A stretch of 64,000 nt of DNA from positions 62,001 to 126,000 of the forward strand of contig CAJMPR010000008.1 of assembly GCA_905215345.1 (NCBI GenBank). Direction: 5' to 3'. A program made the position numbers and the translations under genes. The notes below the pieces were generated by a model. That model had not been told where the DNA came from and did not search any database. It was given only the letters and a program-made list of their open reading frames with translations. How positions within the stretch are numbered: the stretch's first letter is position 1; each line of letters begins with the position of its first letter. This stretch comes from an uncultured bacterium (lineage in GTDB: Bacteria; Bacteroidota; Bacteroidia; Bacteroidales; Bacteroidaceae). Positions 17,417 through 23,708 of the stretch are shown piece by piece.

Positions 17417-17836
17417 CTAATTCTCATCAATCTTAACGTCCGCTTTATCCCTTTCTTCCAGTAGTTCATCAATATCCGCCACTTGTTTTTCAAAGAAAAG
17501 GGCGGATTTATGAATCAATGATTTGTTTTGAGACAAACAAGTAACGCCATCCATAAGCATCACCATTAGTTGATAAACTTTCTTAACACCCAGATTTTCT
17601 TCCGGATGCCGCATGTAGATAGCAAAACTACGGAACAAAACGGGGGCAAAACGCTCCCAAGGCATTTCGATCCCTCGCATCATAGTGCTCATGTCCTGTA
17701 ACAAGTTACGCAAATAACGTAGTTCGTCTTCATCGTGGGCTCCGACAAAGACTTCGCGAAGACGGCGGGTTTCTTCTTTAAAAAAGATTTCATTGGAAAG
17801 TTTCTGATTGACAGTCAACGTGTTTTCTGCTTCCAT
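17417..17836 (-). CDS. Hypothetical protein of Bacteroidales
   Basis: 139 residues, not recognised. It is soluble and helical, with no signal peptide or membrane segment. It starts MEAENTLTVNQKLSNEIFFK and has a helix-rich middle (DEDELRYLRNLLQDMSTMM, YMRHPEENLGVKKVYQLMV) and a strongly charged tail. The convergent GH95 gene ends 104 bases away. Upstream on the same strand, 28 bases before its start, is the terminator of the putative small RNA; the gene could be expressed by readthrough from that RNA's promoter. Coding potential is supported by its codon pattern and by the absence of any competing frame. Confidence 0.7.
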   Translation of the reverse strand: MEAENTLTVNQKLSNEIFFKEETRRLREVFVGAHDEDELRYLRNLLQDMSTMMRGIEMPWERFAPVLFRSFAIYMRHPEENLGVKKVYQLMVMLMDGVTCLSQNKSLIHKSALFFEKQVADIDELLEERDKADVKIDEN

Positions 17837-17863
17837 ATTAGGTAGGTTTTAGCAGTGAAGGCG

Positions 17864-18031
17864 AAAAAAGACGGTTCCGCCGTTCCCGTTGACCAACGCA
17901 TCCTAAGAAGCTGGAGGCACATTAATGCTCCCCACGGGCGTACGAAACCGCCTATGAGGAAAGCCGCAGACAAAAAAATGCCTGCAACTTGTCAGAAGCA
18001 GGTTCACTGCTTCTTAGTTTAAAACGTTGGT
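17864..18031 (-). ncRNA. Structured small RNA, possibly 6S-like (about 168 nt)
   Basis: On the minus strand a strong promoter is followed within about 6 bases by CCAACG (plus 18024-18029), which pairs with CGTTGG (plus 17893-17898). Just inside, CTAAGAAGC pairs exactly with GCTTCTTAG (plus 18009-18017 with 17903-17911), closing a long interrupted hairpin. Smaller helices inside include CCTGC/GCAGG and GGCG/CGCC. After the closing stem comes a short hairpin ACGG/CCGT (plus 17871-17874 and 17880-17883) and six U. The length, the closed long-hairpin shape and the dedicated promoter and terminator fit 6S RNA or the Bacteroidales-1 RNA class; which one cannot be decided by eye. There is no open reading frame of note. 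Confidence 0.65.
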
Positions 18032-18036
18032 CACTA

Positions 18037-18066
18037 CAAATATAGTGACTTTATAATAAATAACAA
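18037..18066 (-). promoter_or_regulatory. Promoter of the small RNA
   Basis: On the minus strand TATATTTG (plus 18037-18044) is a perfect TAnnTTTG box, and a TTG (plus 18064-18066) lies 19 bases upstream. Predicted initiation near 18031 coincides with the outer strand of the RNA's closing stem. Confidence 0.75.
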
Positions 18067-18151
18067 GTAAATTCAGAAAGAAATAACAGAACAAAAGTAT
18101 ATACCGAGAGGCTACACCCACATCATTGATAAAAGAATGTACTCTATGCTA

Positions 18152-18341
18152 CAAAAGTTGTTCTCTTAAGGTGAACAGTTTGTTCCACTATGGTAAACAC
18201 TTTGTTTCAACGCAGAGAACACTTTGTTTCAACAGTATGGAACAAACTGTTTCAACGGTATAAAACAAATCGTTTCAATAGGGTGAAACAAAGTGTTTTC
18301 ATAGGACAAAACAAAGTGTTCACCACTATGAACTAACACAT
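18152..18341. repeat. Array of palindromes at 22-23 bp spacing
   Basis: Seven copies of an 11-bp palindromic motif AACAnnnTGTT start at 18174, 18196, 18218, 18241, 18264, 18287 and 18310, i.e. every 22, 22, 23, 23, 23 and 23 bases. Only the copy at 18264 deviates (AACAAATCGTT). Weaker relics sit in register at 18152 and 18331. Copies 2 and 3 read AACACTTTGTT while copies 6 and 7 read AACAAAGTGTT, so the two ends are also inverted to each other. The intervening 11-12 bases are less conserved. The array lies downstream of folE and upstream of the small RNA promoter. It could be a cooperative protein-binding site (two helical turns) or a nested RNA hairpin. Confidence 0.8.
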
Positions 18342-18458
18342 TATCTATATATTGAGGAGAAAAGGCACAATGAATCTCGCCTCACACAGTATGTGTCAGC
18401 CGACCGGATAACGAGACTACACTCCAAGTCTTGTCCTTAAATAAATGAGAAAGCAAGC

Positions 18459-18472
18459 ACCTGAAATCAGGT
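18459..18472 (-). terminator. Weak hairpin after folE
   Basis: ACCTGA and TCAGGT form a perfect 6-bp stem with a two-base spacer, 17 bases downstream of the folE stop. The following transcript is only moderately U-rich, so termination is uncertain. Confidence 0.35.
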
Positions 18473-18488
18473 TCTAAATGTAGCAAAA

Positions 18489-19076
18489 CTAAGAGTTATG
18501 GCGGATAAGGTTCATAAATTCCTCACGAGTCTTGGCTTGGTTGAATGCTCCGGTAAAATCGGATGTAGTGGTTATGGAATTTTGTTTCTCCACTCCGCGC
18601 ATCTGCATACACATGTGCTTGGCTTCTACTACAACCATTACACCTAATGGATTCAGCGTTTCCTGAATACATTCTTTGATTTGCAGCGTCATACGCTCTT
18701 GTACTTGCAAACGGTGGGAGAAAATATCAACTACACGGGCAATCTTGCTCAATCCCGTAATATATCCGTTAGGAATATACGCCACATGCGCTTTGCCATA
18801 GAAGGGAAGCATGTGATGCTCACAAAGGGAAAAGAAATCAATGTCTTTTACAATCACCATCTGGCTATATTCTTCCTTAAACTTGGCGGAACGGAGAACT
18901 TCATGCGGGTCCATCGTATACCCCTTAGTCAGCGACAACATGGCTTTCGCTACCCGTTCGGGAGTTTTCAAAAGCCCTTCGCGTTCAGGGTCTTCGCCTA
19001 ATAATGTGAGAATACGATGATAATGTTCTTTCAGTTCGTCCAATGAGGAAGATGTGATTTCTTCTTTTCCTAACAT
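18489..19076 (-). CDS. folE: GTP cyclohydrolase I
   Basis: 195 residues, the normal length. Converts GTP to 7,8-dihydroneopterin triphosphate, the entry to folate biosynthesis. Zinc ligands Cys85, His88 and Cys156 are present in FFSLCEHHMLPF and KHMCMQMRGV; GLSKIARVVDIFSHRLQVQE and the EKQNSITTTSDF segment are also family signatures. It is the last gene of a leftward set (DUF1599, DoxX-like, tpiA, SPOR, folE) with spacers of about 90-125 bases, each filled by a palindromic repeat, so co-transcription is likely but not certain. Confidence 0.96.
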   Translation of the reverse strand: MLGKEEITSSSLDELKEHYHRILTLLGEDPEREGLLKTPERVAKAMLSLTKGYTMDPHEVLRSAKFKEEYSQMVIVKDIDFFSLCEHHMLPFYGKAHVAYIPNGYITGLSKIARVVDIFSHRLQVQERMTLQIKECIQETLNPLGVMVVVEAKHMCMQMRGVEKQNSITTTSDFTGAFNQAKTREEFMNLIRHNS

Positions 19077-19081
19077 AATAA

Positions 19082-19168
19082 AGAATGATGAGTTGTAAAT
19101 GATGAATTAAGAATGATGAATGATAATTGACGAATTGTTAATTGTCAATTATCAATTGTCAATTATTA
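19082..19168. repeat. Palindromic intergenic element D
   Basis: Degenerate 7-base units (GATGAAT on the left, ATTGTCA/ATTATCA on the right) with an inner hairpin GATAATTGA / TCAATTATC at about 19121-19129 and 19145-19153. No conserved core is visible, so this may be a decayed or minimal copy. It fills the SPOR-folE spacer and includes the SPOR stop codon. Confidence 0.6.
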
Positions 19169-19624
19169 AAGCGGGATGTTTATCTGGTCTTTCACAATCG
19201 AAACTTCCTTGAAAACACCGGTAGCGCGCAACTGGCGCATCATGGCATCAGCTTCTTCAATACTACGGAAATCTCCGGCACGACACAGCCAACGAGGGGG
19301 AGTGAAAGAAGTATAAACCGACAGTTCGGGAAAACGTTCTTTAATATTGGAAGCTACAGAATAGGCTTCATTCTTTGCCTGACGGGTATTGTTGCCGGCA
19401 TACACTTGTATGCGATAACCCGAACTTTTAATCACTTTCCGGTCTTCCGAACCGGTAGGAATATACTCCGATCCTATCAACTCCTCGATACGGGAATCTT
19501 GATGGATAGTTACCTTGCCTTGTCCCGGCACATTACGTTCCAGATTCTTCACTATATTACTCTGTGCCATAGACAATGTAACGATAGCAAAGCTCGCAAC
19601 TAAAAGTAAGCCTAATTTCTTCAT
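19166..19624 (-). CDS. SPOR domain secreted protein
   Basis: 152 residues. A signal peptide (MKKLGLLLVASFAIVTLSMAQ, about 21 residues) precedes a short linker and a C-terminal SPOR domain (about 67-149): YRIQVYAGNNTRQAKNEAY, YTSFTPPRWLCRAGDF and EEADAMMRQLR. SPOR domains bind denuded glycan strands of septal peptidoglycan, so the protein probably acts in the periplasm at division sites. Within the leftward operon between tpiA and folE. There is no membrane segment after the signal, so it should be soluble in the periplasm. Confidence 0.88.
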   Translation of the reverse strand: MKKLGLLLVASFAIVTLSMAQSNIVKNLERNVPGQGKVTIHQDSRIEELIGSEYIPTGSEDRKVIKSSGYRIQVYAGNNTRQAKNEAYSVASNIKERFPELSVYTSFTPPRWLCRAGDFRSIEEADAMMRQLRATGVFKEVSIVKDQINIPL

Positions 19625-19631
19625 AATTTAA

Positions 19632-19735
19632 TAGTTGAAAGTGATAGTTGACAGTTGACAGTTGATAGTTAACAGTTGGCCCTACATCATGCGCAGCCAA
19701 CTATCAACTATCAACTTTCAACTATCAACTAATTA
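19632..19735. repeat. Palindromic intergenic element E with box 1
   Basis: The left arm 19632-19679 is an array of GTTGACA/GTTGATA 7-base units, and the right arm 19697-19735 is the inverse (ACTATCA units). The short core 19680-19696 contains, on the minus strand, GGCTGCGCAT (plus 19689-19698), identical over ten bases to box 1 of element C. It lies between tpiA and the SPOR gene and overlaps the tpiA stop codon. Confidence 0.85.
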
Positions 19736-20485
19736 AAAAGCGTCAATGATACCCTTGAAGTCAGCAACTTTCAAAGCGGCACCACCAATCAAACCACCGT
19801 CTACATCGGGATTTGCAAATAATTCTTTTGCATTGGAAGCCTTGCAGCTACCACCGTAAAGGATAGAGCAGTTATCTGCAATCGTCTTACCATACTTTTC
19901 AGCAACGATAGAACGGATGAATGCATGGATTTCCTGTGCCTGAGCAGCAGTAGCAGTCTTACCTGTACCAATAGCCCAAACCGGTTCGTAAGCCAGGATA
20001 ATCTTAGAGAAATCTTCGGGTGACAAAGAGAATACAGATGCCAACTGAGCAGCAACAACTTCGTTTTGCTTGTTAGCTTCGCGTTCTTCCAATACTTCAC
20101 CGATACAGAAAATCGGAGTAAGACCGTTAGCCAAAGCCAATTTTACTTTTTCTTCCAGGATTGCTACTGTCTCACCATAGTAAGCACGACGCTCTGAGTG
20201 ACCAAGAATTACGTATTTTGCACCTGTAGAAGCAACCATAGCGGCTGAAACTTCACCTGTATAAGCGCCTGATTCCTTGTCTGCACAGTTTTCAGCACCT
20301 ACACCAATCTTGGCTGCATCTACCAACGGAGTAACAGATGCCAAGTGGATAAACGGAGTACAGATGATTACATCACAATTAGGCTTTTCGTTAGCCAATG
20401 CTTCATTCAGTTCTTTTGCAAGAGCGATACCCTCCTGGAGGGTTTTGTTCATTTTCCAGTTTCCTGCAACAATGTTCTTTCTCAT
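19733..20485 (-). CDS. tpiA: Triosephosphate isomerase
   Basis: 250 residues. Interconverts dihydroxyacetone phosphate and glyceraldehyde 3-phosphate in glycolysis. Catalytic residues are visible: Lys11 in AGNWKMNK, His96 in ILGHSERR and Glu167 in AYEPVWAIGTG; GGLIGGAALK near the C-terminus is the phosphate-binding signature. Full length, with no unusual insertions. It is embedded in the leftward operon with a DoxX-like protein upstream and a SPOR protein downstream. Codon use is that of a highly expressed gene. Confidence 0.97.
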   Translation of the reverse strand: MRKNIVAGNWKMNKTLQEGIALAKELNEALANEKPNCDVIICTPFIHLASVTPLVDAAKIGVGAENCADKESGAYTGEVSAAMVASTGAKYVILGHSERRAYYGETVAILEEKVKLALANGLTPIFCIGEVLEEREANKQNEVVAAQLASVFSLSPEDFSKIILAYEPVWAIGTGKTATAAQAQEIHAFIRSIVAEKYGKTIADNCSILYGGSCKASNAKELFANPDVDGGLIGGAALKVADFKGIIDAF

Positions 20486-20525
20486 TTTTGTTTAATTTAT
20501 TAAAAGGGTTAATGTATATTTTTTT

Positions 20526-20628
20526 AGTGATTGGTGATTAGTGATTTGTTAGTATTTTCCCTTTCGGCATAATATCAAGTTCTATTGTCAGCAAATCACT
20601 TATCATTTTTCACTTATCACTAATCACT
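20526..20628. repeat. Palindromic intergenic element F
   Basis: The left arm 20526-20548 and right arm 20592-20628 are inverted arrays of GTGATTA-type 7-base units. On the minus strand the core contains CCGAAAGG (plus 20560-20567), also found in element L. On the plus strand 20542-20560 is nearly the same as 62794-62811 of element O. The right arm encodes the last residues (VISDK) and stop of the DoxX-like gene. Confidence 0.85.
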
Positions 20629-21911
20629 TTCTTCCTCTTCCTTTCCCTGCGTTTGATAACCAGAATATCCACACCGATAACCATCAATAACGGAACAATA
20701 AACCAAAGCAGCACATAACCGATAGTATGCCAGTTGTTCTCCTGCTTTTGTTGTCCCAGTTCCAGTTTATCCAAACTATCCGTGAGTACATATTCATCGG
20801 GCAAGCGGTTGTCACTCCATTTATTCAGAATCGTTCCGTCCTTTATCAAAAGAAGTCCGGGATTGGAACGGATAATGGTCTTCAATGTAATATCATCCAT
20901 CTGGCAGAAGGGATATTCCGCTCCGGTCTTCTCACGCCACAAGTCAATTTCCTCTGCCGGTGAAGAAGTCAGCGCATAAAATCCATAACCATGTTCCACA
21001 CTATAATCATAGATTTCGTTAATGAGGTCGATATTACTATCGTCAGCCCCTTCAATCCGGTGGGCTACCAACAAGAATGTATAGCCTTTACTGCTCAACA
21101 CACTATCTGTCAGGTCTTCACCGGTATCCAGGCTCATCATGGAAAAGTCATGAATAGGCGGTTCGTATCCTTTTTCTTTCAATATGGTACGCGTCTCGAC
21201 AAATGTCCATGTACTGTCAGGATAGTTGTCAAGCGTAAACTCTTGTTGTTTTCCGTCTTTCTCCAATACAAAGCGGCTCTCAAAGACACTTGGTTTCGCA
21301 CCTTCGGGTATCTCCATAGCCGACTTGATGTTCACCCCGATCTTATAAGGACGGAAATCCAATATCGGCAAATACTGCAAGCAGTAGAAAGAGAGTACAA
21401 ACACAAACAGAATCGTATACATGGAAACCATCCATTCCATCTTCATGGTAATAAAGCGAATGATAAGTTTCCATTCCCTGAATACGGTGACAGCAGCTAT
21501 CAACAATACGATGTTCTTCCAAAATGTCTGCCAGTTTGTCAACACCCATGCATCACCGAAGCAACCGCAATCTGACACAGGATTCGCCACTGCCAGATAA
21601 AGCGTTAAAGGAGTCATTGCGCACATCAAGAGAAGAGCCAGTATCGATGCTATCTTTCGGCGTACACCCAGAAACAAAAATATGCCGACGCAAAACTCCA
21701 CTGCCGACAGGATGATTGCAAAAAGCAGCGGCAGGTAAGTGGGAAACCATGAAAGGATGCCGAATGCCGTCAGATAATCCTGAATCTTATAGAAAGAACC
21801 GAACGGGTCAACCGCTTTCACAAATCCGGAGAAAATGAATAACACCGCCAACAGGAAGCGACAAGCATTTACCCAGACCAGCTTAATAATATGTTTTCTC
21901 TCAGTCTCCAA
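20610..21911 (-). CDS. DoxX/MauE-type membrane protein with thioredoxin-like domain
   Basis: 433 residues. The N-terminal ~170 residues hold four or five hydrophobic segments of the DoxX/MauE type, starting VNACRFLLAVLFIFSGFVKA, and include a CGC motif in NPVSDCGCFGDAW. A soluble region follows (about 190-390) that resembles a thioredoxin-like fold (GYTFLLVAHRIEGADDSN, PGLLLIKDGTILNKW) but has no CXXC pair. A final transmembrane helix lies near 400-420 (IGYVLLWFIVPLLMVIGVDI), and the tail is basic. Probably an inner-membrane protein linked to periplasmic redox or thiol handling; the exact role is unknown. It overlaps the DUF1599 gene by 11 bases. The last five codons lie in a repeat element. 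Confidence 0.8.
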   Translation of the reverse strand: METERKHIIKLVWVNACRFLLAVLFIFSGFVKAVDPFGSFYKIQDYLTAFGILSWFPTYLPLLFAIILSAVEFCVGIFLFLGVRRKIASILALLLMCAMTPLTLYLAVANPVSDCGCFGDAWVLTNWQTFWKNIVLLIAAVTVFREWKLIIRFITMKMEWMVSMYTILFVFVLSFYCLQYLPILDFRPYKIGVNIKSAMEIPEGAKPSVFESRFVLEKDGKQQEFTLDNYPDSTWTFVETRTILKEKGYEPPIHDFSMMSLDTGEDLTDSVLSSKGYTFLLVAHRIEGADDSNIDLINEIYDYSVEHGYGFYALTSSPAEEIDLWREKTGAEYPFCQMDDITLKTIIRSNPGLLLIKDGTILNKWSDNRLPDEYVLTDSLDKLELGQQKQENNWHTIGYVLLWFIVPLLMVIGVDILVIKRRERKRKKVISDK

Positions 21912-22443
21912 ACTCTATTTTAATCAATCCGAATACGGAATAATTAATCATATCCATGTAATTAGCGTCAACACCTTCCGACACCAATGTTTGCCCGGAC
22001 AGACTTTCTATCTGCTTTGTCCGGTAAATCTTCATCAATATCAGGTCGGTATACGAACTGACACGCATGCAGCGCCAGGCTTCGTCATAATCATGGTTCT
22101 TGGCAAGCATCAAATCCAAAGATACCTTTGCATATTTGTCATACAATGCCATTGCTTCCTCGTTCGTGATATCAGCTTGTTCGGCATAGCCTAATTCAAG
22201 CTGTATTAATCCGATAATTCCATAATTGACAATAGCAATGAACTCCGAACGAATACCTTCGTCCACCAACGTCACTCCTTTGGTTTCTATACTACGGATG
22301 CGATTGGCTTTAATGAATATCTGATCGGTCACGGAAGCCGGGCGAAGAATACGCCATGCCGGACCGTAATCATGAAGTTTCTTGGAGAACAAATCACGAC
22401 AAATAGCTATGACATGTTCAAATTGTTGCTTGGTATCTTTCAT
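21901..22443 (-). CDS. DUF1599 (Nmad1-like) protein with internal duplication
   Basis: About 180 residues from the start MKDTKQQFEHVIAI. A longer frame starting at 22464 is rejected because it would begin inside the promoter. Two copies of the same ~65-residue unit are visible: KKLHDYGPAWRILRP..., ending IGLIQLELG, and AKNHDYDEAWRCMR..., ending FGLIKIEFG. Both contain HDY, AWR, a TD(L/Q)I helix and a VDEG/VSEG turn. DUF1599 has been linked by others to nucleotide modification; here it heads a housekeeping operon with tpiA and folE, so a nucleotide-related metabolic role is possible but unproven. Confidence 0.82.
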   Translation of the reverse strand: MKDTKQQFEHVIAICRDLFSKKLHDYGPAWRILRPASVTDQIFIKANRIRSIETKGVTLVDEGIRSEFIAIVNYGIIGLIQLELGYAEQADITNEEAMALYDKYAKVSLDLMLAKNHDYDEAWRCMRVSSYTDLILMKIYRTKQIESLSGQTLVSEGVDANYMDMINYSVFGLIKIEFGD

Positions 22444-22461
22444 CTCCTTACAAATAGGTTG

Positions 22462-22469
22462 CAAAGTTA
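22462..22469 (-). promoter_or_regulatory. Promoter -7 box of the DUF1599-tpiA-folE operon
   Basis: On the minus strand TAACTTTG fits TAnnTTTG. Initiation near 22455 leaves about 12 bases before the ATG at 22443, which decides that start over the ATG at 22464. AAGGAG abuts the chosen ATG. Confidence 0.6.
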
Positions 22470-22493
22470 GGAATTATTAAATAAAAAAGAAAA

Positions 22494-22527
22494 AGAGGGC
22501 ACTCTAAATTATATTAAAGTACCCTCT
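22494..22527 (-). terminator. Terminator of the M23 peptidase gene
   Basis: Read leftward, AGAGGGTACT (plus 22518-22527) pairs with AGTGCCCTCT (plus 22494-22503) with one wobble. It is followed by a U-rich run at plus 22480-22493. It stands between the M23 gene and the next operon promoter. Confidence 0.75.
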
Positions 22528-22567
22528 GTCTATAGAGATTGTTTTACGTTTAAAGAAAATTTTCGTT

Positions 22568-23437
22568 TTATGAGCAACGCAATACCTGTCCCGGACGAAG
22601 AATAGTTCTGCGGGTAATACGGTTCAGCTTACAAAGTTTATCGATTGTTGTACCCTGGCGGACTGCAATTCTGGACAAAGTATCACCACTCTTGACTTTA
22701 TAGAACAGTCCTTCACCGGAAGCCATGCTACGAGCCGTATTGGAAGCACCTTTAGTCTTGTGGAAAGTATAGGCATCGGCAACAACGTCTTGCTTTTCAA
22801 AATCAAACATCAATGCCGGATTAATAGGAATTCCGAGGAAACGGGTTTCAAAGTGAAGATGAGAACCGGTAGAACGTCCGGTGTTACCACCTAATGCAAT
22901 AGGTTCGCCTGCTTTAACCAACTGGTTTATATCCACCAACTGTTTTGACAAGTGACCATAAACAGTTTCCAATCCATTATCATGGCGAATAACAACGTAT
23001 TTACCATATCCACGGCGTCCTTGATTCTTAACAATACGCACTTTACCATCAAAAGCCGCACGAATTGTATCTCCTACATATACCTTGATATCCAAGCCAT
23101 AGTGTGCTCTTCTTCTACGGGGACGGTAACCGAATACATCAGTGATGCGGTCATGTTCAGTAGGCATGTGGAAACCTGTGAGGTCAAATGTATAGCTTTC
23201 CGGAACAATAGCGTCGCCATAAGCTTGTACGAACTCGTTATTCCAACTCGGATACAAGTCCAAGCCCGGATACAAAGACTGCTCCGCGCGTATTTGCTTT
23301 TGTAAAGCCAGTGAATCTACACTTTTAAGTTTTCTGTCGATGGGAGCTTGACGGGCAATCAGATCCTGAGAAAAAGAGTTCAGGCTAACCATTGCCGTTG
23401 CTGCTAACACAACCGTTCTAATCCAATTAAAATTCAT
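22568..23437 (-). CDS. M23 family metallopeptidase with LysM domain
   Basis: About 289 residues from the start MNFNWIRTVVLAATAMVSLN; the frame is open to an earlier ATG at 23485, but the later one places the signal peptide at the N-terminus. Residues about 90-215 are an LytM/M23 zinc endopeptidase with the motifs HYGLDIK (HxxxD) and SHLHFET (HxH), which normally cleaves peptidoglycan peptide bridges. The C-terminal ~45 residues are a LysM peptidoglycan-binding domain (YKVKSGDTLSRIAVRQGTT). It is periplasmic or cell-wall located and probably involved in envelope remodelling. It is monocistronic, with its own promoter and a terminator downstream. Confidence 0.9.
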   Translation of the reverse strand: MNFNWIRTVVLAATAMVSLNSFSQDLIARQAPIDRKLKSVDSLALQKQIRAEQSLYPGLDLYPSWNNEFVQAYGDAIVPESYTFDLTGFHMPTEHDRITDVFGYRPRRRRAHYGLDIKVYVGDTIRAAFDGKVRIVKNQGRRGYGKYVVIRHDNGLETVYGHLSKQLVDINQLVKAGEPIALGGNTGRSTGSHLHFETRFLGIPINPALMFDFEKQDVVADAYTFHKTKGASNTARSMASGEGLFYKVKSGDTLSRIAVRQGTTIDKLCKLNRITRRTILRPGQVLRCS

Positions 23438-23538
23438 TCCGTTTCGCCATTCATTTTTGATATCCGTTGAGCATCTCCGGTTCATCTAACCACACCTGTT
23501 CTAATGCGAATATCCAGATTATTTTTCAAAAATTCTCC

Positions 23539-23546
23539 CAAAGGTA
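23539..23546 (-). promoter_or_regulatory. Putative promoter -7 box of the M23 peptidase gene
   Basis: On the minus strand TACCTTTG matches TAnnTTTG, about 100 bases before the chosen start. The rest of the spacer to recG (to 23708) is AT-rich with nothing else recognised. Confidence 0.45.
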
Positions 23547-23708
23547 ACATTTCTCTCCGAAAAGCAGTGTTGGTTCTTAACTATTTTTTCAAGGGCAGAA
23601 GGAAGCATTCAGTAAATATTAAGTGATAACTTATTGTAAATATGCGAGTTATATACCACACATGTTTTACAACATAAAATGCAAATAAAGCGTATTTTTA
23701 ACCGTTTT

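Noticed and set aside
18152..18341. CRISPR array
   Set aside because: The units are 11 bp palindromes at 22-23 bp spacing, spacers are too short and themselves similar, and no cas gene is present.
22444..22464. Upstream ATG for the DUF1599 gene
   Set aside because: It falls within the -7 box and before the predicted transcription start; the ATG at 22443 gives the normal family N-terminus.
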